Part shown: in pieces, positions 24,096 to 35,340 of the stretch | Numbering within the stretch: the stretch's first letter is position 1 | Layout of the letters: every line of letters starts with the position of its first letter | Origin: Aquatica leii | Lineage: Eukaryota; Arthropoda; Insecta; Coleoptera; Lampyridae | Reading direction: 5' to 3' | NCBI GenBank assembly: GCA_035610365.1 | Contig: CM069433.1 | Coordinates: 165,184,882-165,248,881, forward strand | Length of the DNA stretch: 64,000 nt | Made by a program: the position numbers and the translations under genes | The notes under the pieces: model-generated | What the model was told of the DNA's origin: nothing | Seen by the model: only the letters and a program-made list of their open reading frames with translations | Database searches by the model: none

Positions 24096-25472
24096 TGTTA
24101 CAAGCTTTAGGTGTTTCACGAACCTGCACGGCCAACTCTCAATGGTCGGAGAGAGGGGGGGTTCATAGATACATATAGATAATTAAGGGCGCCAGAGCTT
24201 ATCCCAAAAGCGACGTCTGCCCGCTCACGACAGAATGGTAGCACTTGTAACACGGTTTTAGGTTCGTAATTCCTCTACTACGTAATTAGTTGGTAACGAT
24301 AGCCACAGGAGACAGGTGTGTTGTCATAAAAGAATAACTAACCACAATAACAATTTTAATGTAGAACCGCTGATGATGATCACAGAATATATAAGACTTC
24401 TTAATATAGAAATGCTAGTAGCATAGGCAACACACTATACATAAATAAACTACAGTAAAAGTATATACCGAAAAATAGTGTGTAAGAAATATCATTTACA
24501 TAATTAGTAATATGGCTGTCACACTAAATTATCACAATTATTAAGGAGAGTATACAGCACACGTAGTATACGCGAATTTCTAATTAAATGATATCACAAT
24601 TACGGTAATCAGTTCGGAAATACTATTAGTGACAGTTCCGTGAGTAACCACGTTGACACGAAAGAGAAACATATAAAAACACTTACCAAACAATACAGGA
24701 ATCTTCGCAGGTGCAAAGGAAGTACTTCCCCCGTCACGTAACCTGTAATTTATTTGAATACCAATTCGTGTCAATCTAATATCTCACGAAATCCAAATCT
24801 ACAAAGTCATTACTTAAATTGAAAAGTATACATATAACACAACCCGAAAATCGGATGCTGATATACCCCTTTACGTTGATTTAATTAGTTATAACCATAA
24901 ACTGTATGAAGAAGAAATTAGTATCGTCCATCCAAATCTTTGTCAAGGTTCATTCACTCGTACATCGATATTGAATACTGTCGCAATCTTTGACCGAGAA
25001 ACTCCACCAGACACTCAATTTCGCAGCGAGAAATCGCCTTACGCTGAAGGTCGTAGACGGCAACGTGTTCACGTATTTAGTGGTCGTTGGCGATAGCCAT
25101 TTTTCGATAACGTACCAGATGTTGAATGAATGAATGTAAAATAAAATAAAATGGCTGTGAGAAGGAAAACAGAATTACGATCGAAATTGTTACTAAAACG
25201 ACAATCGCTTACCCTGTAACGCATTGCAGCAATCAGATCCTTATTTAATTAGAATTCGTTTTCTAGATGATAAGATAAAACATAGCTAGGCGTACAGACC
25301 ATTTTATAACATGCTTGTGTGACGACTTTCCATCAAATAAAATCCCGCCGAGAAACGAACGTTAGAGGGCGTAAACCCGAATCTACTTTTACGTTGAAAA
25401 TACATAGGCGTGCGCCCCGGAAATTTCGTCTGTAGCCACATAGGCGTGTATAACGAAAATTCGACCGTAACA
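24096..25472 (+). mobile_element. Solo LTR, copy 1
   Basis: Begins TGTTACAAGC and ends CCGTAACA, so the termini carry the TGTTAC/GTAACA inverted repeat. It is flanked by a perfect 4-bp duplication GTGT (24092-24095 and 25473-25476). Length is 1377 bp. It is homologous to 37032-38378: both begin with a TACAAGCTTTAG..G block followed by ACGAACCTGCACGGCCAACT and AATTAAGGGCGCCAGAGC, and both end with a twice-repeated AGGCGT unit. No internal retroelement sequence adjoins it, so it is a solo LTR left by LTR-LTR recombination. The family is not determined; a 4-bp duplication fits Ty3/gypsy or Copia-range elements. Confidence 0.85.
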
Positions 25473-26380
25473 GTGTTAAACAAAAATTATTAGAATAAAG
25501 CTGAGCTTTAAAAAACATTTATTTTTTGGTACAATTAGTTGATGTATTTTTAGTGAAAAATCGCGCCTCCTGGCAGCCATTTTGGAAACCTGAAAATAGT
25601 TCTCGGGATTTTCTTTTGGCCACTTTAGTCCTATCATTTTGTACCGCAAGTCTCTACGACGAATAGTATAATAATATTATATATTTTGTTTCAGCGTGTT
25701 CTTAGCAAAACAATTCCAAAATTTAATTTCAACACTTATCTTATCTAAAAGTCTTAAAAAAACATTTTATATGAAATACGAAATATACAGCTTTTCAAAG
25801 CTATAAATGTGGAGAGAAAAAAATCTATCTAAAACCATATTAAACAGTTGTCAAAGTTTCACATAAAGATTTAAACTCTACTTTTTAAAATAGAAATAAA
25901 CAAAAAAATAAACGCTACGTTTTATTTAAAAATTCAGAAGTTTGCTTGAAATTGCTTTCATCATATTTTTAAATGCGTATTTCTTTTTTATCAGCATGGA
26001 ATTGAAATCTAAAAATCTATTGTAATAGAAAACGCAAAAAAGCTGTTACACATTCCTCGTAAATTAAGCTACACACAAAAGGTTAAAAAACGCATAAAAC
26101 GAGAATTGTCAAAATAAATAAATACCCATTTTTTATATATCTATGAGATTTATGTTATTTTAATTATGTTAAAAAAATCTTTGTGGTGTATAAACGCGAA
26201 GGAATTTCTAATTTATGATCGTTATTAAACAAAGTTAATATTTCTACGGTGATACAATTGCGTTTATACACTGTTTTAAGTTAAGCACTTAGTGTCAGTC
26301 ATTATTCATGGAGCACACTCATTGGAAATGCCCAGAGACTAATAATATACATATGTTATAATAGAAACAAAAGTACATAC

Positions 26381-26554
26381 CTTAAACTTATCGATAAGTA
26401 TTTTATTGAGCAGATCAGAGTGTGGTCTAGAAGTTTTGTTGGAAGACAAAGCCCTTCGGCGAACTGTTGGCGGACTATCCAACTCGTCGCCTGGTGGATC
26501 GGTATCGTGGGATTCCGAGCTGTCACCACCTGCACCCCCGGAACCAGACACCAT
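26381..26554 (-). CDS. Host gene, exon C of three (unidentified protein)
   Basis: A 58-codon minus-strand exon with acceptor CCCTTACAG before it and donor AAG/GTATGT after it (GT at 26379-26380). It encodes a Gly/Ser-rich start (MVSGSGGAGGDSSES), then DTDPPGDELDSPPTVRRRAL and LLNKILIDKFK. It joins in phase 0 to the exon at 27730-27832, so the methionine is internal and is not necessarily a start. Composition is acidic and proline-rich, then basic, typical of a disordered regulatory segment. The GC content and codon quality exceed the surroundings. I do not recognise the protein. Downstream exons would lie at lower coordinates, and none was found before the window edge, so the next intron may exceed 26 kb. 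Confidence 0.8.
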
Positions 26555-27729
26555 CTGTAAGGGTGCATTGAAATTACACATCCATTATACATTAGGTTAA
26601 GGGAGAAATTGTTCAGATTTATAACAGTAATGTAAGTGTCAATCATGTAAGTATGTTAACACAGACCTAAGAGAATAAAGAGACAAAATTATCATATGAA
26701 ACTTACTAAATATTTATAGAAAATCGGTTTATTTTTATCGGAGCGAAATAACAAGTTCGGCAGACAAGATAAATGATGACACGTGCCATTCAAGCAAGAT
26801 ATTTACGCTAATCGTTCTTAATTTACATAGTCAAAGTAAGTTTATTTAAAATACACTGACGTATTTATATACATAGACTCAACTTAAAACAATAACAAAA
26901 CCATAATTATTGTGTACCGTTAATAGAAACAGTTAGGCGCAATTCTAAATTAAATTTGTGCCGGAAATCGTCAGTGATTAAATAATTATTCGATGCCAAA
27001 TTAAAAACTTTTCGAAATTCGAAAATAAAAAATAATGTAAATTAATTTCTGAATAAACTGTTTTCGTGTGAAACAAGAAATACAAAAAAAAAGAGAAAAA
27101 TGTTTATCAAATGCGAGAGTCAACAACGGGTATCGTTTTAATTTTCAGTGAATTGCTGCAATTTGTTTTATTTATAACACCAGATAAAGCGCCGTTTTTA
27201 TGTTGTATGTCCAACCGAATCTCCGAATTTACATACAAGTAACTGAAATATGAAATTGCAAGGTAAGGCAACTGTAAAATTAAAATTTTTAAGTCCGGAA
27301 TAAATTTCTATGATGCACATAAAAGCTCAACTCATGTTGTGAATATAAATTTAAATTTAAGATAACTAAATGTTTTAGGAGAATTCCTATTGTACTGTTC
27401 TACATTAACATTCTCAAAAACACAATACAAACACAAAAACAGGTAAAAAAACAATTTCGATGACATACTCTCAAGGAAAGTAACAACCACAAACATTATA
27501 GGATCAAAATCTAATGTGTATGTAACAAAAGATGGATTAGAGAGTAATGAAAATATGTAAAGTTTGAATAAAGTTTGATATAATAAAATCTTACCAAGCT
27601 ATTCTAGCAGCAGCCTAGTAAAAATTTCATAAAAAAATTAGTGTTAGTTATGTAAAAAAATGATAGTGTACCTACTTATTACTTAAACACGTATTAATTA
27701 ACACTAATTATACAAAAACGTGTACATAC
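26555..27729 (-). other. Intron between host exons
   Basis: AT-rich, bounded by GTATGT at 27724-27729 and CAG at 26555-26557 (minus strand). No repeat or RNA gene was recognised inside. Confidence 0.7.
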
Positions 27730-27832
27730 CTCAATCTGAATTCCACTATCGCCACTATTGCATTTTGTACTCCTTGCAGCTTTATTTGTTTTTTTCCTCT
27801 CTTTACTAGAACGCCAAATTAAGGGACCAAAC
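27730..27832 (-). CDS. Host gene, exon B of three (unidentified protein)
   Basis: A 103-nt minus-strand exon. The acceptor is TTGCCTTAAAG; the donor is GAG/GTATGT. It takes two bases from the previous exon (codon AG+G) and then encodes 34 codons, among them FGPLIWRSSKERKKTNKAAR and CNSGDSGIQIE, ending in phase 0. The basic cluster followed by the SGDSGI segment looks conserved, but I cannot name the family. Exact phase agreement with both neighbouring exons is the main support that this is a real spliced gene. Confidence 0.8.
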
Positions 27833-27949
27833 CTTTAAGGCAATTAACGTTATTGCAAACATTTCATCCGACAAACTTATAACTATTACATTCTAACCTG
27901 TCACGCAGGTAAAATACCAAATTTCAATTCACTTAAAAGTGTAAATTAC

Positions 27950-28169
27950 CTGTATTTTTGTTCGGTATTCTCTTCTTTAACGTCCGTGGGATTAGTTTCA
28001 GCTAAGGAAGGTACCCGTTGAGGAGAATCTTCTTCAGAAGGCTCTCTTAATACTTCTGAAAACTGTTCTGTCAAGTCTATATTGCAACATTCTTTGCTAC
28101 CTTTCTTTTGAAAACGTAACGAAAATGTCTTTTTGAATTTTTGTAAGACGCTTTCAGACGCACTTGCTC
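27950..28169 (-). CDS. Host gene, exon A of three (unidentified protein)
   Basis: A 220-nt minus-strand exon. The acceptor is TTTGTTACAG; the donor is ACAG/GTAATT. In the frame that continues through the next two exons it encodes VLQKFKKTFSLRFQKKGSKE, then a Glu/Ser/Pro-rich stretch (LREPSEEDSPQRVPSLAET) ending at KYR. There is no methionine in this frame in this exon, so translation must start further upstream. The required preceding exon ends with one unpaired base. No catalytic domain is seen in the 165 or so residues available. Its function is unassigned; a scaffold or signalling protein is only a guess from composition. Confidence 0.78.
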
Positions 28170-29119
28170 CTGTAACAAATTATAATCTTAAAAAGTGGAC
28201 ACCACAAATAAAAATTATGAAGAGTAAAACTCACAAATTTATTTATAGAAATCAAATATTTGTAACACCCGTTTAGAATAGACAATATTTTACTTTGAAT
28301 TTATAGTCAATTATAAATAAAACATGAATGGATTAAAACGCTACTAGCCGTTGGACCATGTGATGCATATTTCATTTATACCTGCACGTAAATTACCAAA
28401 CATTTCGAATTATTTTCTTAAAAGATACACTTCTAATAACAACATAAATTTTTGTTTAATTACAACTGATTTAAGATTAATAATGCGATAAAGTTACGTG
28501 TCCCCGACAAATACCAACGAATCATTAAGAAATAATTAATGATACAAAACCAGTAGCTAAGGAATTTAAGTTAGTGCTTGTATAAATTGTGATAGGAATA
28601 TAAGAAGACCGGTTTACATTTATTTTGTTAATTCTCTATTTGTCTATACTTAATTTCACTCTTTGTTTTATAGATTTTCATGATGTCGCTTTAAAAAACC
28701 CAAAATATCTTCGTAGTCTTAACAAAAGTTAATAAAAAGTGACAACGTAGAAGTCAACGATGATTATTATTATTATTATGTTAGATCGTGTGATTTGACC
28801 TAAATTCATATTTTTTTTGGAGATTACTATCACTTGTTCTTATAATCTTGATAATTTTGGCAGAGAAACATTCTGACTTTTAGTAGATTTGTTACATCTA
28901 CTAGTTTTATTCTTTTAAATGATTTATTGTATATGGAAAATAATTAAAAAAAAATTAAAGTGTTTAACGCGTGTGAGGACGGTGTGATAGTCGTACATAA
29001 ATTATTTGTAAGTTGTTTTCTCAAATACCGTTACATTTTGTTAGTTTCGTTTATAAAAATTAGTTCTAAATTGCGTATACATAGTTAATCCAAACTAATT
29101 AATTTTAAATTTTTTTACA
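28170..29119. other. Intron-like, possible gypsy 5' LTR
   Basis: AT-rich. The last bases before the gypsy leader read TTTTTTTACA (to 29119), as an LTR end would, and TGTAACACCC at 28261 could be its start. No second copy of this segment was found to confirm an LTR. An ATT microsatellite lies at about 28762-28780. Confidence 0.35.
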
Positions 29120-31500
29120 TTGGTATCAGGTGTCGGGATCGCGGTTTTAATGTGTAAATATTGCATTTTAAAAGTGACTGTATGTTTCATTATACTTTTT
29201 ATTCGTATTACAATTTATGCCGGTAATACGTTTGCAAGCGGTGAAAATAAATGCAGATATTTGAATTTTTTTGAATCAATCAAAAATGGTCAAGAATCGA
29301 TGAATAAAATTATGGAAAAAACTGTCTAAAAATTCCCAGAAAATAGAAAGAAATTCTAAAAAAATAGAAGAAAAATTATAAAATCCGAACATTCCCAGAA
29401 AATGGAAGAAAATTCTAGAAGTTTAAAAGAAGAAATACAAACAAGTATTAAAAATCAAACAAAAACTATTGAGGATCAAATACAAACTGAAACTGTTCAA
29501 AAAGAAAAGTAAAGTGGCGTGTATCTTAAATCTAAGAGAAACATTCGAAGATAAAATAGAAGTTAGACAAAAATTCAAAAAACATAGAAGACAAATTAGA
29601 GTAATAATTAGAAGAAAGAATGCAACTGCTTCAAGAAAAAATAAACTAAATAAAACTGCTTCTTCAGTTACGAATGAAACATCAAAAAGAAACCACTCAC
29701 AAATTTGAAGTTCTACCTCCAAATTGTGATAGACCAGTTCCTCAGTCAATATATTACAAGCAATTTGAAACCGCAGCTACAGCTAATGGTTAGAGCAACA
29801 AGCAGAAAGCGACGTCCCTAATAGTGGCCATACGTAGAAAACCGCTTGGAATTTTGCAGGCTTTTGTAGACGGACTTTACGACAACAAAACGCAGCAGAA
29901 TTAACGGTAAGTAAAACGTTGAATGACACTTTAGACATGCCTTGAAGTATGAAGCAGCAAAATAACCACAGCACCGAGATGGTCATAAACTCCGCTGTGC
30001 TGCAAAAGTACCCGCACAGACATTAGAAAACATCTTGAAATAGCGCGACCAATGCTTCGGAAAAGAGTGACGACTTCGAAATGTGATAAAATATGCCATT
30101 TACAAAAACATCGTATTAAGCCTAAAAAAAGATAAGAAGAGCACTCAAAAGTCTGGAACGATTTGGCCAAAAGAGACAAAAGTTAATCTCATCTAGTCAT
30201 GTACCGGAGATCACTATGTAAATGGCATCGCTCTGTGGACCAGTTTATCTCGATAGCAAGATCAATGGACAAAGTGTTCAGTTACTGCTTCGCGCGAGAG
30301 CGACAAAAACCAGCATTCTTCCTGACATGTTGCTAGAAAGTAAGAAGACATCAACAGTAACAGTACGACTTCGAACGACGATGGGCGAAAAAATACCTAC
30401 TCACGGACACTTAAAAGTCATCATTGATTTGGGAAATAAAGTACTCAACCATCAAGTATTGGGTTGTATTTGGATATAAAGGACGATGTCCTTAAGTATG
30501 ACAATAAAGAAATTCTTTTTCAGTCGTTACAGAAGGCAGCCGTGCCAGTCTTATAAAATGAAGACGTGATCCTGCCTAGAAGAACTGAATGTGTGGTAAT
30601 GGCACGCCTAAATGGAAATCTCCGGAAAGGTTACATTCGTGCTGTCGAGTTGGCAAAACACTAGTACAAGTAAAAAATATGGTTCCAGCCAATTCTGAAT
30701 GTCAACTTGGATCAGGAAACAATGAAAAAGAAGACCTTGTTAGACCAATGTACGCCAATATCTCAAATTGTGAGATGCGTAAATTCTAGTAAAACTATGT
30801 CACCAAAAAAGTGCCCACAACCCCTGACATTGTTTCCTCCAAGAGTCAAAAGCTTAGCCAAGAGCATCTGGCTAAAGTTAAAGTGTTGATCCAGCAGTAT
30901 AAAGATGTTTTTGCGCTAGAAAATAGTTCCAAAAAAAGAACTGACATAGTAAAGCACAACATTAATACTGGAGACGCTCGGCTGATACGACAACATCCAC
31001 GATTTTCTTTGGCAAAACAAGAAGAAGAATACATAATTAAGGGACATCGAAAGAGAAACTGTAATTGAACCTTTAAATAGCCCATGGAGGTTCCCAGCGG
31101 TACTAGTAAAGTACAGACTACAACAGCTCGTGATAAAAAAAATAGCTACCCTTTACCGAGAATTGACAAAACACCCTGTCAGGAACCTAGTGGTTTTCCC
31201 CACTAAATTTGAAGAGTAGTTACTGACAGGTAGAATTAGAATCCAAGGACCGTCAAAAGACAGCGTTTACGATTTGAACTGGTTTGTGGCAGTTTACTGT
31301 GATGCCCTTCGGTCACTGTAACGCTCTTGCGACGTTCGAGCGTTTGATGGAGACTATCTTGCAAGGACTGTCTTGGAAGATGTGCTTGGTTTATCTAGAC
31401 GACTTGATTTTGACTGGAACGTCGTTTGAAAAACATTTAAACAACTTGAAGAAAGTGTTCCAACGACTACGTAAGGCAAATTTAAAACTGAGATACGTGT
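29120..31500 (+). pseudogene. Ty3/gypsy retrotransposon remnant (gag to RT)
   Basis: Starts with a leader TTGGTATCAGG.GTCGGGATCG at 29120, typical of the primer-binding region of some insect gypsies. The gag region shows repeated KIEENS/KIEE units (29330-29460), then FEVLPPNCDRPVPQ and FETAATANGW (29705-29795). Protease: KINGQSVQLLLRARATKTSI (30250-30320), where the catalytic D-T/S-G reads R-A-R, followed by KIPTHGHLKVIIDLGNKVLN. Linker: GRTDIVKH-like DIVKHNINTGDARLIRQHPR (30940-31000). Reverse transcriptase: YPLPRID, then after a deletion QFTVMPFGHCNALATFERLM and LVYLDDLILTG (YLDD retained) up to ANLKL near 31490. RNase H and integrase are absent. Internal deletions and stops make it dead. 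A LINE sits 45 bp after the break. Confidence 0.88.
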
Positions 31501-31533
31501 TGACCATGCCTGAAATTCAACGACACGTACGTA

Positions 31534-31545
31534 AATAACGTTGTA
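31534..31545 (+). repeat. LINE target-site duplication, left copy
   Basis: AATAACGTTGTA, identical to 35154-35165, and bounding the minus-strand LINE. Confidence 0.85.
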
Positions 31546-34500
31546 TATAAGTTTAACTTTATTCATTGCCATTTGGCTTACAAATTTGGTCGTGTTGTCT
31601 ATACATATATACTACATTTTCTTATCCCTTCTCCCCCCTTAACTTTTTCCTCCTGCTCCATACTTCCTCCATCCATTCCGCTCCTTTTCCGTTTTCATCT
31701 AAGATATCCACTATTTTCATCACCTCTTCTCTTAGTTCCCTGCATCTCTTTCTCATGTGGTTAAGATCTTCCGTTTCTTCTCCAAATAGCCTACACAACT
31801 TTTCTGGTTCTTCTTTCCAATATTTGTTCCCTAACTCCTTGTTGCCACATCTGAACCTTGCCACCATTTTTTTCCTTTTGTTGCTTTTAATCTCACTGTC
31901 TTTTAAATATTCCGGCACCCCTTCACCCTTGATATCTTTATAATTTCTATTATATCTGCTTTCTTTTATCTTTGTCCATCTTTCTTGTTTTTCGATGTCT
32001 CTATCTCTCCTTATTATTTCTTCTCTTGTCCCTACCCCCTCTTCTCTTAATCTCTCCACTTCTTCACTCGCGTACCCGTTTCTTTTGTAATACTCTTCTC
32101 TGCCCTCCTGCCCGTACTTCACTTTCCCTCCCTTTATCTCTTTCCAACATTCTTGCAGAATTTTGCAATCTGTTCTTTCCCTCATATCTTCCTCGTATTT
32201 TATTGCTCTTTTTCCTGTCTCAATCCTTATTTTTTCTATCTGAACCTCCTCTCTCACAATATACCCCGGTGTATCCCTGTCCAATCCTAACACTCATCTC
32301 CAGTATTTTTCCTGTAGCCCCTCTACCTCCCTCCACTCCTTCCAGCCCCATATTTCCGCTCCATACATTACCACCCCCTTTATTAATTAATTTTTCGAAC
32401 AGCAATTTTCTTTTTTTTATATCCATTTTGAATACTCTTTCCCCCACACCCCAGACTTGTCCTATTAGCCTGTTTCCTTTTTTCACCCTTTCCTTTATGT
32501 GTTCTCCCTCTTTATTATCCTGTTTCATCGTGTAGCCCAGGTATGTAAATTCCTTCACTTGTTGCACTTTCTCATCACTCCATCTCCACTCCTCTCTTTT
32601 TCTTTTCCCCCTCCTTTTCTAAATATCATTATCTTTGTTTTCTCCGTGTTTACTTCCATTTCTTTTTTTTTCATATATTTCTCTAGCGTTTTCATCATCT
32701 CTTTCATTTCCTTTTCCTCCTTAGCCACCAGCACTATGTCATCCGCATACGCCAACGACCATACCTTAGCTTTCCTTACCACTATCCCTCATGTCTGTTG
32801 TCCTCTCATTGTCTCTTCCAGATCCCCCGTATATACCGAGAACAGGCTTGGGCTCAGTGGACATCCCTGCCTCAACCCTCTCTTTGTTATAAATTTCTCA
32901 CTCTCTTCCCTATTCACTTTAACCCTGCTTCTCGTTTCTTCGTATATTTCTTCTATTCTTTGTATTAATCTTTCATTGATTTTTTTTTTCATATATTCCC
33001 ACAGCTTTTCCCTATTCACTTTGTCAAAAGCAGCTTTTAGGTCTACGAATAGTGCTACCATTTTCCCTTTTTTTTTCTAGTTCTTTATTTGCTAAGTGTT
33101 TCATTATATATATGTTGTCTATCGCCCTTCTTCCTTTTCTGAATCCCGCTTGTCCGTCTGGTACCAAACTTCTTTCCTCTATTTCCTTCTGTAATCTTTC
33201 TTGCAGTATTGTCGCGTACAATTTGTATGCCGAGCTGAATAATGTTACCCCTCTATAATTCTCGACTTTATTTTTTTCGCCTTTTGTATGTATTGGGCAT
33301 ATTATTCCCTCTCTCCATCTCTCTGGGAATCCTTCCCCTTTCCATATTTTGTTTATTATTTCCGTCATCCTTTTTGCTACATTTTCTCCCCCGTATATCC
33401 ACTCTTCTCCTTGTATCCCATCTTCTCCTGTCGCCTTTCCTTTTTTTATATTCTTTATCGCCTCTATTACTTCTTCCTCCCTTATTCTATTCCTATCTCC
33501 TTCTTCTTGTCTTACTACCGCGTCTTTCCTTTTTTTTCCTGCTTTTGTTCTTCGCCTCCCAACAGGTTCCGAAAATATATCTCCCATTCTTTAATTTTTA
33601 TTCCCTTTGTCGTCCTGTTTTTTTCCTCTGCTTCTTTAGGTACTTCCATACATCTTCTTCCGTTTTTATTCCTTTAATCTGCTCCTCTTGTTTCTTTTTG
33701 TTTTCCTCCTTCTTTCTGTCGCATGTTTTTTTGTATATTTTTACTGCTTCTTTGTATTCTTCTTTTTCTTTCTTCCCTTTTTTCCACTGTCTTAATGCTC
33801 TTCTTGCATTTTTCTTTGCTTCCTTGCATTCCTTATCCCACCATTTCTTCTATCCAGTTTTCTCCCCCTTCCATTTTCTAAATCTGACTCTCTCTGTTGC
33901 TTTCTCCATCATCTCTCTCATTTCCTCTACACTTTCTTGTAATTCCTTCCCTATCCATACCGTTTTCCCTATTCTCTCTTTATATCTTTTTATACTCTCT
34001 TCTGTCCACTTTTTTTTTAGTTATGTACTTCTCCTCTTCCTCTCTCTCTTCTCTTTCCCTTCCTTCCATTGTCAATTCCAGTGGTTGATGGTCTGACTCT
34101 ACCCTTTCTCCCACCTTAAATGTCTTTACCTTTTCTGCGGCCTCTTCATTTGTCATTACTAAATCTATTATTGATTCTCCCTTTCCTCCTATGTACGTAA
34201 ATTCCCCCTTTCCATCTTCTTCTCTGTTCCCGTTCATTATTTCCCACCCTTTTTCGTTGTACAATTCCAGCAGTTCCTCTCCCTCTTTATTTATCACCTT
34301 GTCCTTTGCTTGTCTCTTTCCCGTCCCTTTTCTTTCTTGTATTCCCCCCTCTTCCCCTATTCTTGCGTTGAAGTCCCCTCCTACTATTATCAATCCCTCT
34401 TCCCTCTCTTCTATCATCTCTTCTATGTTTTTCCTTGTCTCTTTCATTCTACTGCTATAAACCGTCACTACTTTTATTTTTGTTTTTCCCCACTGCATGT

Positions 34501-35153
34501 TTCTTTCTACAACTCCTCTTCTCTGTTGCACTTTCTCCTTCTTTTCCTGGTTCAACCATTTTTTTCTTATTCTCGTTATTATCCCCCCTTTGCTCTCCCC
34601 TTTTTCTTTTCTCTTTCTGCATGTTGCACCACCCACTCAAATTCCTCCGGCAACTCTTTTTCCCACCACTCCCATTCTTTTTCTTCCATCCATGTTTCCT
34701 GTAATCCCACTACATCCTGTTCCTTGATGTACTTCCAGAAATCATGTTCCTTGTTTTTTTATTCCTAATACGTTCCAAAACAATACTCTAAGCTCACTCA
34801 CATCCCCCCGTGCTTCTTCCTCACTTTCTTTTTTCTCCCTTCTTTTTCTTTTCCATTTCCATCTCTCATTATTCCTTTTCTTTGCCGTTTCGTCAACTTT
34901 CCCTCCTTTACCACCCCTCCTTTGCCCTTTAGTTTTTGCCTTTTGGTTCCCCACTTTCTCTTCTCTTTCTCTGCACAGTCCCCTATCCTTGTCGTTCCAT
35001 ATGTATCTGTCTCCGTCTATCTCCATTTTTCTGTACCCTACCCATACTCTTTTTCCTTCCGCTCTTTTTTCCACCGCTATGTTCATTATTTCTCTTTGCA
35101 CTCTTCTTTCCTCCCATGTCAAATCGTGACTTATATATATTCTTGTATTCTTT
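31546..35153 (-). pseudogene. APE-type non-LTR LINE, nearly complete ORF2 with frameshifts
   Basis: A 3.6-kb element flanked by a perfect 12-bp target duplication. Minus-strand coding is strongly purine-rich. Endonuclease: VVGGDFNARIGEEG (about 34370), GEFTYIGGKGESIIDLVMTN and ESDHQPLELT (about 34090). Linker: KKGKATGEDGIQGEEW (33450) follows a helical, Lys/Glu-rich region. RT: VENYRGVTLFSSAYKLYA, QAGFRKGR, FVDLKAAFDKVNREKLWEY (33010-33055), GLRQGCPLSPSLFS (32860) and SLAYADDIVLVAKEE (32740, catalytic YADD intact), then FTYLGYTM. The C-terminus has a degraded Cys/His block (LCRLFGEETEDLNHMRKRC, about 31780). Frames break near 32300, 32560, 32785, 33060 and 33590-33980. The 3' end carries AATAAA-like sequence just before the left duplication. 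There is no ORF1, so it is either 5' incomplete or a single-ORF type. The clade is not assigned. Confidence 0.88.
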
Positions 35154-35165
35154 AATAACGTTGTA
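35154..35165 (+). repeat. LINE target-site duplication, right copy
   Basis: AATAACGTTGTA, identical to 31534-31545. Confidence 0.85.
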
Positions 35166-35340
35166 AACATTATATAAAAAAATTTTTAATTTCAATGTTT
35201 ACTCTCTTCATATTATAAAAGTTCGATAGAATTCCTACGACTGTAAATTGAAATTTCTTATGTACATATATAAAATTTTCTTATATTCTATCTATTAGTA
35301 TTTTTTATTAATAAATCTTAGTATCGAGCAACGCAGTACT

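Larger units (their letters stand above)
23150..25672. mobile_element. Inverted-repeat element interrupted by two LTR insertions
   Basis: The left arm (23160-23275, resuming at 23766-23860) is the reverse complement of the right arm (about 25485-25672). Shared blocks include CGTCGTAGA.ACTTGCGGTA, GGCCAAAAGAAAATC, TTTTCAGGTTT..AAATGGC.GCCAG and, past the interruption, GATTTTTCACTAAAATACAT and AGCTTTATTCTA. The left arm is split by a BEL/Pao LTR-leader fragment (about 23276-23765), and the centre contains a solo LTR (24096-25472). Without these the element would be about 650 bp. No coding sequence is seen. A related arm fragment occurs at 52725-52830. Confidence 0.7.

Noticed and set aside
26406-26600. 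Plus-strand open frame overlapping the host exon
   Set aside because: Antisense shadow of the minus-strand exon; no splice context of its own.
29423-29749. 108-residue minus-strand open frame with apparent membrane segments
   Set aside because: Antisense of the Lys/Glu-rich gypsy gag coiled region.
31566-34768. Long plus-strand open frames rich in Ser, Phe and Leu (up to 284 residues)
   Set aside because: They are the antisense of the purine-rich LINE ORF2 on the minus strand, which has clear endonuclease and RT motifs.
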